Shown here: piece after piece, positions 1 to 5,811 of the stretch
How the letters are laid out: each line of letters starts with the position of its first letter
Numbering within the stretch: the stretch's first letter is position 1
Assembly (NCBI GenBank): GCA_021802085.1
Contig: JAKAAZ010000213.1
Coordinates: 1 to 6,000 of the forward strand
Origin: Acidobacteriota bacterium
GTDB lineage: Bacteria > Acidobacteriota > Terriglobia > Terriglobales > Acidobacteriaceae
Reading direction: 5' to 3'
DNA length: 6,000 nucleotides
Program-made: the position numbers and the translations under genes
Notes under the pieces: model-generated
What the model saw: the letters and a program-made list of their open reading frames with translations, nothing else
What the model was told of the DNA's origin: nothing
Database searches by the model: none

Positions 1-118
1 CGGGTTCCGAGCGGAACGGCTCGGGTTTGGAACCCAGCCAGACGGAAACAATGGTGCGTCCGCGCACGCGTTTGTCGACGCCGCGCGCGATGGTCTCGAC
101 CTCTGGCAATTCTGGCAT
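1..118 (-). CDS. mutM: Formamidopyrimidine-DNA glycosylase (Fpg/MutM), N-terminal part, runs off left edge
   Basis: This is a base-excision repair enzyme that removes oxidised purines such as 8-oxoguanine and then nicks the abasic site. Read on the minus strand from the ATG at 118, the first 39 codons begin MPELPEVETIARGV. This is the hallmark Fpg/Nei N-terminus: Pro2 becomes the N-terminal nucleophile after Met removal and Glu3 is the catalytic acid. The next residues (KRVRGRTIVSVW) fit the first beta strands of the family. The remainder, including the helix-two-turn-helix and zinc finger, lies outside the window. The gene is divergent from purA. No strong Shine-Dalgarno sequence is seen before the ATG, but the MPELPE motif fixes the start. 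Bacterial Nei proteins start similarly (often MPEGPE), so the LPEVET form favours MutM over Nei. Confidence 0.93.
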   Translation of the reverse strand, partial: MPELPEVETIARGVDKRVRGRTIVSVWLGSKPEPFRSEP

Positions 119-182
119 TTGTGGGCCGATCTATTCCGAAGCGGACCTGGATCCGCTTTCCGCTTTTATCGCGTCACTTCGT

Positions 183-211
183 AGTATAGGATTCTTAGTT
201 GAGTGCTTGAA
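183..211 (-). promoter_or_regulatory. Candidate promoter for mutM
   Basis: On the minus strand a TATACT -10-like box occupies 188-183. The hexamer 17 bases upstream, at 211-206, is TTCAAG, which is only a weak -35 match. Transcription would start near 176 and give a leader of about 58 bases before the mutM ATG at 118. The -10 is good and the -35 poor, so this is tentative. I see no equally good promoter for purA on the plus strand in the same gap. Confidence 0.3.
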
Positions 212-212
212 G

Positions 213-327
213 AGTTGGCGAGTCGCCAGCAACCCTCCTGAACAAAATTGGTTGCATTACCCATCGGGGCCCGGCACGGCCTGAAACGCCTTCTGAACCT
301 GGGAAGCGTTTGCGTGCCCGGACCCCA
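213..327 (+). other. Run of inverted repeats, possible structured leader of purA
   Basis: Three foldable units follow one another upstream of purA. TGGCGA (216-221) is followed after one base by its complement TCGCCA (223-228). GCAACC (229-234) pairs with GGTTGC (250-255). A longer bulged stem pairs 266-278 (GGGG, CCGG, CACG) with 313-326 (CGTG, CCCGG, CCCC), and it encloses a hairpin of AAACGC plus TTC (284-293) with GAAGCGTTT (303-311). The fold ends about 26 bases before the purA ATG. The string GCCAGCAACCCTCC recalls the core of SAM-I/SAM-IV type riboswitches. However, I find no closing P1 helix, and purA is not a usual SAM-controlled gene. It may be a regulatory leader, a small RNA or chance GC-rich pairing. 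Confidence 0.3.
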
Positions 328-352
328 GAGAGACGAGCGGAAACGAGTAGAA

Positions 353-1678
353 ATGCAAGCGAAGACTGCAGTGGTTCTGGGCGCCCAGTGGGGCGACGAA
401 GGCAAAGGCAAGATTGTTGACGTTTTATCCGGACGATTTTCCGTGGTGGCGCGCTACGCCGGCGGCCACAATGCCGGACATACAGTGATTATCGGCGGCA
501 AGAAATTTATCTTGCAGCTGGTGCCGTGCGGCGTGCTACGGCCGGATTGCCGCGCCGTGATCGGCAATGGGGTCGTCCTCGATCCCATTGCGTTTCTGCA
601 GGAAGTGGAACGCCTGAAGGAGCTGGGCGTGGATGTGGCCGGCCAGCTATTTGTCTCCGACCGCGCGCATGTCATCCTGCCCTACCATCGGATGATCGAG
701 CTGGCGTCGGAAAATGCTCCGGGGCGGATAAAGATTGGGACCACCAGCCGAGGGATTGGGCCGGCGTACGAAGACAAGATGAAGCGCAGCGGGCTGCGCG
801 TGGTGGATCTGCTGAATTCGTCGCTATTGCGCACGCACATTCAAAATGCGTGCAAGGAAAAAAATACCATCGCGCAGGCATTGTTCTCGAGCGATCCGAT
901 CGACCCCAACAAGATGTACGAGGAATACGCGCGCGCGGCGGAACGGATTGCACCGTTTGTGGCCGACACGTCGCGCATGTTGAACGATGCGCTGCGGGCG
1001 GGCGGAAGCATCATGTTTGAAGGGGCCCAGGGCACCTTGCTCGATATCGACCATGGGACCTACCCATTTGTCACTTCCTCGTCGGCAACCGCGGGTGGAG
1101 CGGCGACCGGAACGGGCGTGGGACCGACCAAGATTGGCACTGTGATTGGCGTGACGAAAGCCTATGTCACGCGGGTCGGGGAGGGTCCGTTCCCGACAGA
1201 GATTCATGACGGACAAGGGGACCTGCTGCGGGCGCGGGGACAGGAATATGGGGCCGTGACCGGACGGCCACGCCGCTGCGGATGGCTGGATCTGCCGCTG
1301 CTGCGCTATTCCAGCCAGGTCAACGGGACGGAATGGCTGGTGGTGACGAAGCTGGATGTGCTGGACACGCTGCAAGAAATCCCCGTATGCACGGCATACC
1401 GGATCAATGGAAAAATCACCGATACGATTCCGGCGGATGTACGCGGGCTGGAGGCAATTGAACCGATCCTGACCACCATGAAGGGTTGGGACTGTGCCAC
1501 GGATACCATCCGCGCATTCGACGAATTGCCCGACGCCGCGAAAGCGTACCTGAAGTTTCTGGAAGCGGAATCGGGGGCAAAGATCGGCATGATTTCGACC
1601 GGCCCCGATCGCGACCAGACCATTTTTCTGCCCGAATTCGCCGCCACACTGGAACGAATGTCGGCGAGCGGGAACTGA
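353..1678 (+). CDS. purA: Adenylosuccinate synthetase
   Basis: This cytoplasmic enzyme joins IMP and aspartate using GTP to give adenylosuccinate, the first committed step from IMP to AMP. The 441-residue product has the usual family length of about 430. The GTP-binding GAQWGDEGKGK sits at residues 10-20 with catalytic Asp15, and the NAGHT motif at 40-44 carries the second catalytic residue His43. The IMP-binding GTTSRGIGPAYEDK is at 129-142. Also present are EGAQGTLLDID (223-233), GRPRRCGWLD (304-313), the guanine-recognising TKLD (332-335) and the C-terminal STGPDR (415-420). The frame stays open upstream to an ATG at 248, but those 35 extra residues are unlike PurA and overlap the foldable leader. 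Starting at 353 puts the P-loop at the normal distance from the N-terminus. Only a weak purine-rich stretch precedes this start. The gene is divergent from mutM. Confidence 0.97.
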   Translation: MQAKTAVVLGAQWGDEGKGKIVDVLSGRFSVVARYAGGHNAGHTVIIGGKKFILQLVPCGVLRPDCRAVIGNGVVLDPIAFLQEVERLKELGVDVAGQLFVSDRAHVILPYHRMIELASENAPGRIKIGTTSRGIGPAYEDKMKRSGLRVVDLLNSSLLRTHIQNACKEKNTIAQALFSSDPIDPNKMYEEYARAAERIAPFVADTSRMLNDALRAGGSIMFEGAQGTLLDIDHGTYPFVTSSSATAGGAATGTGVGPTKIGTVIGVTKAYVTRVGEGPFPTEIHDGQGDLLRARGQEYGAVTGRPRRCGWLDLPLLRYSSQVNGTEWLVVTKLDVLDTLQEIPVCTAYRINGKITDTIPADVRGLEAIEPILTTMKGWDCATDTIRAFDELPDAAKAYLKFLEAESGAKIGMISTGPDRDQTIFLPEFAATLERMSASGN

Positions 1679-1714
1679 TCGGGCATATCGAACCGATTGC
1701 AAACCAAAGCAGAT

Positions 1715-1726
1715 GGATTGCAATCC
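1715..1726. repeat. 12-base perfect palindrome GGATTGCAATCC
   Basis: A self-complementary 12-mer lies 36 bases after the purA stop. Its GATTGCAA core also occurs at 1695-1702, 21 bases upstream (second copy 1716-1723), a spacing of two helical turns. It could be a protein-binding site or part of a decayed repeat. No partner regulator is evident. Confidence 0.35.
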
Positions 1727-1740
1727 GCAACGGCTTCAAT

Positions 1741-1771
1741 CCCACTCAAGCCAAGAGGCGGCTTGAATGGG
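1741..1771 (+). repeat. Hairpin-forming intergenic repeat after purA
   Basis: The arm CCCACTCAAGCC (1741-1752) pairs with GGCTTGAATGGG (1760-1771), 11 of 12 positions, around a 7-base loop, and is followed by CCACCCC. No T-run follows, so it is not a standard intrinsic terminator, although it lies between two genes where one could act. The hairpin plus GGGCCACCC resembles a repeat style I associate with acidobacterial intergenic regions. That is recollection and was not checked. It could stop or slow transcription from purA or protect an mRNA end. Confidence 0.5.
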
Positions 1772-1805
1772 CCACCCCGAAAGAACGGCCTATGGAGAAA
1801 CTTGA

Positions 1806-2093
1806 ATGATTTCGTTTATTGTGCGCATGCGTTTCGCGCAGGAAAATCGCAAAGATGTGCTGGAAGCGGTGCGGCGCCTGGCTGCGGCGTCTCGCCAGGA
1901 ACCGGGGTGCGTCAGCTATATTCCGCATGAACTGGCGGGCGATTCCAGCCAGGTGCTGATTTACGAGCAGTACCGCGATGAAGCAGCCCTGGAAGCCCAC
2001 CGGGCGTCTCCGCACTTTCACGAGTACGTCATCGGAGGACTGTACCAGTGGATGAAGGAACGCAGTGTGGAGGATTTGAACGCGCTAGCGTAG
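1806..2093 (+). CDS. Antibiotic biosynthesis monooxygenase (ABM)-fold protein, putative quinol monooxygenase
   Basis: This 95-residue protein spans essentially one ABM (YgiN/LsrG-like) dimeric alpha/beta-barrel domain. The order of elements matches the family: an N-terminal strand MISFIVRMRF (1-10), a helix with AVRRLAAASRQEPGCVSY (21-38), the YEQYRDEAALEAHRASPHF segment with its conserved His residues, and a C-terminal helix. Members act without metal or cofactor on quinols or similar small molecules, and many remain uncharacterised, so the substrate is unknown. A GGAG at 1794-1797, 8 bases before the ATG, is a good ribosome binding site and fixes the start. It lies 127 bases after purA behind a hairpin repeat, so co-transcription with purA is uncertain. 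The stop at 2091-2093 is followed by the promoter region of the next gene. Confidence 0.85.
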   Translation: MISFIVRMRFAQENRKDVLEAVRRLAAASRQEPGCVSYIPHELAGDSSQVLIYEQYRDEAALEAHRASPHFHEYVIGGLYQWMKERSVEDLNALA

Positions 2094-2144
2094 AGTGAGT
2101 GGTAGCGCCATGCCGGGAACAATCCAATTTGTACAAAATTGTCT

Positions 2145-2173
2145 TTGACTCCGGCGAACGCGCGAACTAATAT
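2145..2173 (+). promoter_or_regulatory. Strong sigma-70-type promoter for the NTF2-like gene
   Basis: TTGACT (2145-2150) and TAATAT (2168-2173) are separated by exactly 17 bases. Each hexamer differs from consensus at one position, which makes this the best promoter in the window. Initiation about 7 bases past the -10 would fall near 2180. That leaves only about 5 bases before the ATG at 2186, so the message would be leaderless or nearly so unless translation starts further in. Confidence 0.7.
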
Positions 2174-2185
2174 CCCGATACGGCC

Positions 2186-2779
2186 ATGCGAGCACGGTTT
2201 CATTCCCCGATACGATTCTGCATACCGAACAAAGTTGTGCGCGCGAATGTCTGGATATTGGGCCTCGTGCTGTGCGTTTCCGCCGCGCAGGCAGCCTCGC
2301 TGCCGCGACCCCATCATCAGCCCAAGGAGATTGTCCGCACCGTAGAGAAGTTGGAGCGGCAGTGGCAGCATGCGGAGCTGACGGCGGACACAGCGGTCAT
2401 GGCGGCCATGCTCTCTGAAGATTACCTCGGCATCTACGGGGATGGGACCCTGGCGACCCGTGGAGAGACACTGGAGAGCTTCAAGAACCGTACCACTCGC
2501 TTTAGCGAGGTCTATACTTTCGACCGCAAAATCCGAGTCTTTGGCAGCACTGTTGTTGTAGTTTCGAAGGCCCGTGCAAACGGCGTCCATGACGGCGAGG
2601 CCATCAGCGGACTCTATCGCTACACGCGTGTGTACCATCGCCACAATGGGGTCTGGAAGATCGTCAGCTTCGAGGCCAGCGCGATCCATCCGCACGGGCC
2701 TGGACATGGACCGAACGCTGGAGCGGGGGCCGCACCGGGGCCGGGCTCCCAGCCTGAACCGGTGGTTCCGCCGGAGTGA
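2186..2779 (+). CDS. Predicted secreted SnoaL/DUF4440-like (NTF2-fold) protein
   Basis: This 197-residue protein has a Sec-type signal peptide. A basic N-region (residues 1-22) is followed by a hydrophobic core, WILGLVLCVSAAQA (23-36), with likely cleavage after Ala36. Residues about 47-166 look like an NTF2-like DUF4440/SnoaL domain: a first helix (VEKLERQWQHAELTADTAVMAAMLSEDY), then strands GIYGDGTLATRGE, VFGSTVVVVSK, and the typical end YRYTRVYHRHNGVWKIVSFEAS. The tail (169-197) is rich in Gly and Pro and probably disordered. The family includes small enzymes and ligand-binding proteins, so no specific function can be assigned. The N-region is long. A GTG at 2237 (residue 18) would give a more usual signal peptide, but no ribosome binding site precedes it. 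It has its own promoter and appears monocistronic. Confidence 0.75.
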   Translation: MRARFHSPIRFCIPNKVVRANVWILGLVLCVSAAQAASLPRPHHQPKEIVRTVEKLERQWQHAELTADTAVMAAMLSEDYLGIYGDGTLATRGETLESFKNRTTRFSEVYTFDRKIRVFGSTVVVVSKARANGVHDGEAISGLYRYTRVYHRHNGVWKIVSFEASAIHPHGPGHGPNAGAGAAPGPGSQPEPVVPPE

Positions 2780-2912
2780 TACGCGGCGCGCAGAGTTAGA
2801 CCGGTTCTTCCGATACCCTAGCGGTGGGAGGAAGAATTGCCACACTCCAAAGCCGAAGGGGCACAATCCAGGTTTCGCCGCAGCTAAAATCTGCGTTTCG
2901 ACCCTTGCAAAG
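2780..2912. other. Intergenic stretch without recognised genes
   Basis: Between the NTF2-like gene and the regulator promoter I see no coding frame with recognisable content. An 8-base inverted repeat, GAACCGGT (2756-2763) and ACCGGTTC (2800-2807), straddles the end of the preceding gene. Its 36-base loop and lack of a T-run make it a poor terminator. Confidence 0.5.
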
Positions 2913-2958
2913 TCGTATATTTTCACTTGTGCCAGAATCGTATAGTTTCATCTATACT
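2913..2958 (+). promoter_or_regulatory. Promoter and candidate operator of the Mop-domain regulator
   Basis: A TATACT -10 box is at 2953-2958, with a poor -35 candidate TTGTGC at 2927-2932 and a long 20-base spacer. Initiation would fall at about 2965, next to the ATG at 2966, so the mRNA is probably leaderless. A perfect inverted repeat, GTATAG (2940-2945) and CTATAC (2952-2957) separated by 6 bases, covers the -10. A direct repeat TCGTATA.TTTCA occurs at 2913-2925 and 2938-2950 (12 of 13 identical, 25 bases apart). This layout suits an operator at which the downstream regulator represses itself and modABC. The TATA-rich palindrome loosely recalls ModE sites, but the regulator here has a different DNA-binding domain. 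Confidence 0.55.
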
Positions 2959-2965
2959 GTTTTTC

Positions 2966-3367
2966 ATGGCAGACCTGTATACCCCGCGCGATGCCGCCGA
3001 GCGCCTCGGCATCTCCTATCCGACCATCAAGCAGTGGCTCTATCGCGGCAAGCTGCGCGCCGTGAAAACTCCCGGCGGCCATTATCGCATTCATGAGAGC
3101 GACATTCAGGCCATTCTGCACGCCGACTCGCCGGTCGCGCCCAAACAAAAGAAACTCACATCGTCAGTCAGCGGCCGCAATCAACTCGTCGGCAAGGTCG
3201 TGCAGGTGCGCTTCGACGGCCTGCTCGCCCAGGTCAAGCTGGCCATCGGCGACCAGATTGTCACCGCCGTCATCACCGCCGACGCCGCGCGCGAACTGCA
3301 ACTCCGCCCTGGAATCAAAGCAGCCGCCCTCATCAAGGCGACGGAAGTGATGGTGGTCCGTGTCTAG
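2966..3367 (+). CDS. Molybdate-responsive one-component regulator: MerR/excisionase-type HTH fused to Mop domain
   Basis: This 133-residue protein has two modules. Residues about 4-51 form a MerR/excisionase-like helix-turn-helix (YTPRDAAERLGISYPTIKQWL) with the typical wing KTPGGHYRI (35-42). Residues 69-133 form a complete Mop (TOBE-type molybdate-binding) domain, with the characteristic RNQLVGKV start, the VTAVITADAARELQL centre and ending in ALIKATEVMVVRV. A charged linker (about 52-68) joins them. Mop domains bind molybdate or tungstate at oligomer interfaces, so the protein probably senses the oxyanion and controls the adjacent transporter. It is distinct from ModE, which carries a winged LysR-like HTH and paired Mop domains. 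The frame stays open to an ATG at 2927, but starting at 2966 places MADLYTPRDAA at the N-terminus and matches the promoter. Its end overlaps the longest modA frame by 8 bases. Confidence 0.88.
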   Translation: MADLYTPRDAAERLGISYPTIKQWLYRGKLRAVKTPGGHYRIHESDIQAILHADSPVAPKQKKLTSSVSGRNQLVGKVVQVRFDGLLAQVKLAIGDQIVTAVITADAARELQLRPGIKAAALIKATEVMVVRV

Positions 3368-4289
3368 ACGATGCTTGGCGAGCTCGACATCCCTCCATTG
3401 CCACCGCTCTGTCATCCTGAGCCGCGGGCGAAGGATCTTGCGGTTTGCCGGAGACCGCAAAATCGAAAGGCTTGTCATCCTGAGCGAAGCGAAGGACCTC
3501 GCGTTCCTTCCGCCCACCGCCAGCAGCGTTCGGCTTCTGTTGATCCTCTGCGCTCTGCTGCTGCCCGCAACGCTGTTGCCCGCGCAAACAAGAACCCTGC
3601 GCATCGCCGCCGCCGCAGACTTGCAGCCGGTGCTGCCCGCCTTCGTCACAAACTTCGAAAAATCCTCCGGCGCGAAGGTCGAAGTCTCTTACGCCTCCTC
3701 CGCCACGCTGGCCACGCAAATTCTAAACGGCGCGCCCTACGATCTCTTCCTCGCCGCCAACCTTGCTTTCCCGCAAAAAGTCGTCGATGCCGGCCTGACC
3801 GTCGAGCCCAGCCCCGTTCCCTACGCGCAAGGTTCGCTGGTGCTGTGGGCGCGGCGCGGCGTGTTGCCCCACTCGCTCACCATGCAGTCGCTGACCGATC
3901 CCTCCATCCATCGCATCGCGGTCGCCGACCCGGTCCATGCCCCATACGGCGCCGCCGCCATGACCGCCATGCAATCCTTAGGCTTGAAAACCGCCCTGCA
4001 ACCGAAACTCGTCTTCGCGGAAAATATCGCGCAAGCCGCGCAGTTCGGCCAGTCCAGCAACACAGACTGCGCATTGATTTCGAAAACAATCGCCATCACA
4101 CCAACCATGCGCCAGGCAGGCAGATTCGTTCCTGTACCGGTCAATGCCTATCCGCCCATCCGGCAAGGCGCGGTCATCCTGCGCAACGCACCCGACAAAC
4201 AGGCCGCTGAGGATTTTCTCCGCTATCTGCAATCTCCCGCTGGCCGCAACCTGCTGGCGTCGAGCGGTCTCGAACCTCCAACGCAATAA
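3360..4289 (+). CDS. modA: Molybdate ABC transporter substrate-binding protein ModA (start uncertain)
   Basis: This periplasmic protein captures molybdate (or tungstate) and delivers it to ModB. Recognisable ModA blocks are IAAAADLQPVLPAF (82-95), SYASSATLATQILNGAPYDLFLAAN (110-134), YAQGSLVLWA (155-164), RIAVADPVHAPYGAAAM (185-201), and the end with NAYPPIRQGAVIL and FLRYLQSPAGRNLLASSGL. The signal-peptide core is RLLLILCALLLPATLL (58-73), so the mature part of about 233 residues is normal. The longest frame starts at GTG 3360, overlapping the regulator stop, and adds about 57 residues before the signal core. Most of that extension is encoded by two copies of a dispersed repeat. No in-frame ATG or GTG lies nearer the signal peptide, only TTGs (3375, 3438 and one inside the core). 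An ATG at 3371, three bases after the regulator stop, is out of frame. Family assignment is secure; the start is not. Confidence 0.9.
   Translation: MSRRCLASSTSLHCHRSVILSRGRRILRFAGDRKIERLVILSEAKDLAFLPPTASSVRLLLILCALLLPATLLPAQTRTLRIAAAADLQPVLPAFVTNFEKSSGAKVEVSYASSATLATQILNGAPYDLFLAANLAFPQKVVDAGLTVEPSPVPYAQGSLVLWARRGVLPHSLTMQSLTDPSIHRIAVADPVHAPYGAAAMTAMQSLGLKTALQPKLVFAENIAQAAQFGQSSNTDCALISKTIAITPTMRQAGRFVPVPVNAYPPIRQGAVILRNAPDKQAAEDFLRYLQSPAGRNLLASSGLEPPTQ
3411..3507 (+). repeat. Two copies of a dispersed GTCATCCTGAGC...CGAAGGA repeat inside the modA 5' end
   Basis: Copy A begins GTCATCCTGAGC at 3411 and continues through GCGAAGGATCTTGCG to 3442. Copy B begins with the same 12 bases at 3474 and continues through GAAGCGAAGGACCTCGCG to 3503. 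Between them TTGCGGT (3438-3444) pairs with ACCGCAA (3454-3460), a hairpin typical of such units. In the modA frame the copies read VILSRGRRILRF and VILSEAKDL; on the other strand they read FAQDD-like peptides. I recognise this as a common intergenic repeat in several soil-bacterial genomes. Its mobility mechanism is not visible here. Confidence 0.75.
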
Positions 4290-4334
4290 GCAGCTTGCTC
4301 GACGAATGACACGCAGCAGGAACAACCGACTCGA

Positions 4335-5012
4335 ATGGACACTGTCGCACTCCTATTGACGCTTCGCCTCGCGCTGGTCACCACGGCGATTCTGCTGGTG
4401 CTCGCGGTGCCGCTGGCCTACTGGCTCGCCTTCACGCGCTGCCGATGGAAAACCCTCGTCCAGGCCGTCTGCTCGCTGCCCATTGTTTTGCCTCCCACCG
4501 TCCTCGGGTTTTATCTGCTGGTCGGCCTGGGTCCCGGCACCGCATTCGGTCGCGCCCTCACGCACCTTCTCGGTCATCCGCTAGCATTTTCTTTTGCCGG
4601 ATTGGTGGTCGGCTCGGTGCTCTATAGCCTGCCCTTTGCCGTGCAGCCGCTCACCTCCGGCTTCGCCGCCGTCGACCGCTCCATGCTCGACGCCGCCACC
4701 ACGCTGGGCAGCGGCCGCTGGGACAGAATGGCGCGCGTCGTCCTTCCGCTCTCGCGCGGATCGCTGCTCACCGCCGGCGTGTTGAGCTTCGCCCACACCG
4801 TGGGCGAATTCGGCGTCGTGCTGATGATTGGCGGCAATCTTCCCGGCGCAACCCGCACCCTGTCCATCGCGCTCTACGATCAGGTGCAGGATTTTCAATA
4901 CGCCCAGGCCAATCGCACCGCGCTCTTTCTGCTGGCCATCTGCCTGCTTGCCTTAATGTTCCTCTACAGCCGCGGTTCACGGAGCGATGCCAGGAGCAGC
5001 GACCTTGTCTGA
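4335..5012 (+). CDS. modB: Molybdate ABC transporter permease ModB
   Basis: This inner-membrane channel subunit pairs with ModC and receives molybdate from ModA. The 225 residues are the usual ModB length. Hydrophobic segments lie at about 9-33, 45-65, 83-108, 145-167 and 196-212. The cytoplasmic coupling (EAA) loop is MLDAATTLGSGRWDRMARVVLPLSRG (117-142), with the conserved Gly125 and Pro138. SFAHTVGEFGVVLMIGGNLPGATRTLSIALYDQVQ (151-185) is the signature that separates ModB from other permeases such as CysT. It starts 45 bases after modA. An AGGA at 4318-4321 is 13 bases from the ATG, a distant ribosome binding site, so expression may depend on coupling. The end overlaps modC by up to 26 bases. 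Confidence 0.95.
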   Translation: MDTVALLLTLRLALVTTAILLVLAVPLAYWLAFTRCRWKTLVQAVCSLPIVLPPTVLGFYLLVGLGPGTAFGRALTHLLGHPLAFSFAGLVVGSVLYSLPFAVQPLTSGFAAVDRSMLDAATTLGSGRWDRMARVVLPLSRGSLLTAGVLSFAHTVGEFGVVLMIGGNLPGATRTLSIALYDQVQDFQYAQANRTALFLLAICLLALMFLYSRGSRSDARSSDLV

Positions 5013-5808
5013 CCTGCCCATCTCCGTCGCGGCCAACGCTCCCTGGCTCTCCGCCCACATCGAGCACCACTTCCAGCGCGATCGCGCCGGCTTTACGCTG
5101 CATCTCGCCTTCACCGCCAGCGCGCAACGCACGGTCGTCTTCGGGCCGTCGGGCTCCGGCAAGTCCTCCCTGCTGCGCGCCATCGCCGGTCTGCTGCAGC
5201 CGGACGTGGGCAGCATTCAACTCCACGGCGCCGTTGTCTGCCAGACCATGCGCGGCCATCAGCCGCGATTCTTCCTTCCGCCGGAAAAACGCCGCGTCGG
5301 GCTGGTCATGCAAAACCCGGCGGTGTTTCCACATCTCACCGCCGCGCGCAACGTCGCCTTCGCGCTGCATGGAACGGAAAAGTCCGCGCAAAAAGAAAAG
5401 ACCGCCCGCCTGCTGCAACTGGTCGAGGCGGAAGCCCTGGCGGACCGCTGGCCGCGCGAACTCTCCGGCGGACAACTCCAGCGCATCGCGATTGCCCGCA
5501 CGCTCGCCGCCGAGCCTTCCGTTCTGTTGCTGGATGAGCCCTTCGCCGCGCTCGACGCGCAGAGCCGTCAAACCATCTCGCAGAACCTGCATCGGTGGGC
5601 CCGCGAGCGCAACGTCCCCGTGCTCACCGTCACCCACAATTTGGAAGAAGCTTTCAACGCCGGAGATGAAGTGCTCACCATGGAAGAAGGACGCATCCTC
5701 GCCCAGGGCGCGCCGGAACAAGTTCTTTTCGAGCAACGCGAACAGCTCTTGCAGATGCTGCGCGCAACGCCCACGCCTGGCTCGGTGGATGTCCCCGGCG
5801 GAGAATAG
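4987..5808 (+). CDS. modC: Molybdate ABC transporter ATP-binding protein ModC, short form without Mop/TOBE domain
   Basis: This ATPase subunit drives molybdate uptake through ModB. All nucleotide-binding motifs are present: Walker A GPSGSGKS (53-60), Q-loop Gln109 in VMQNPAVFPHLTAARNV, signature LSGGQLQR (159-166), Walker B VLLLDEP (179-185), D-loop AALD (187-190) and switch His217. At 273 residues it ends shortly after the nucleotide-binding domain. Classical ModC is about 350 residues and carries a C-terminal Mop/TOBE domain for molybdate feedback. Here the only Mop domain of the locus is in the regulator. Two starts are possible. The ATG at 4987 has GGAG only 2 bases away (4981-4984). A TTG at 5005 has AGGAG at 4992-4996, 8 bases upstream, and overlaps the modB stop by 8 bases. 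The TTG start is better placed. Specificity for molybdate is inferred from neighbours. Confidence 0.93.
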   Translation: MPGAATLSDLPISVAANAPWLSAHIEHHFQRDRAGFTLHLAFTASAQRTVVFGPSGSGKSSLLRAIAGLLQPDVGSIQLHGAVVCQTMRGHQPRFFLPPEKRRVGLVMQNPAVFPHLTAARNVAFALHGTEKSAQKEKTARLLQLVEAEALADRWPRELSGGQLQRIAIARTLAAEPSVLLLDEPFAALDAQSRQTISQNLHRWARERNVPVLTVTHNLEEAFNAGDEVLTMEEGRILAQGAPEQVLFEQREQLLQMLRATPTPGSVDVPGGE

Positions 5809-5811
5809 TTT

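Noticed and set aside
213..350. 6S RNA or a tRNA upstream of purA
   Set aside because: The ends of the region do not pair to make the long closed hairpin of 6S RNA, and no cloverleaf or anticodon arm can be drawn.
248..352. Upstream extension of purA from an ATG at 248
   Set aside because: The added 35 residues do not resemble PurA, the P-loop would sit too far from the N-terminus, and the region is better explained as a folded leader.
824..1723. Long minus-strand open frame (299 codons) opposite purA
   Set aside because: It is antisense to a secure gene, its composition is that of a GC-rich shadow frame, and it has no recognisable domain.
2756..2807. Inverted repeat GAACCGGT/ACCGGTTC as a terminator of the NTF2-like gene
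   Set aside because: The loop is 36 bases, half of it lies in the coding region, and no T-run follows.
2018..2926. Minus-strand open frame of 302 codons opposite the NTF2-like gene
   Set aside because: The plus-strand gene has a signal peptide, a domain match and a strong promoter. The antisense frame shows no family features.
3411..3507. CRISPR-like array
   Set aside because: Only two diverged copies occur with no uniform spacers, and the unit is a dispersed repeat with a third copy elsewhere in the window.
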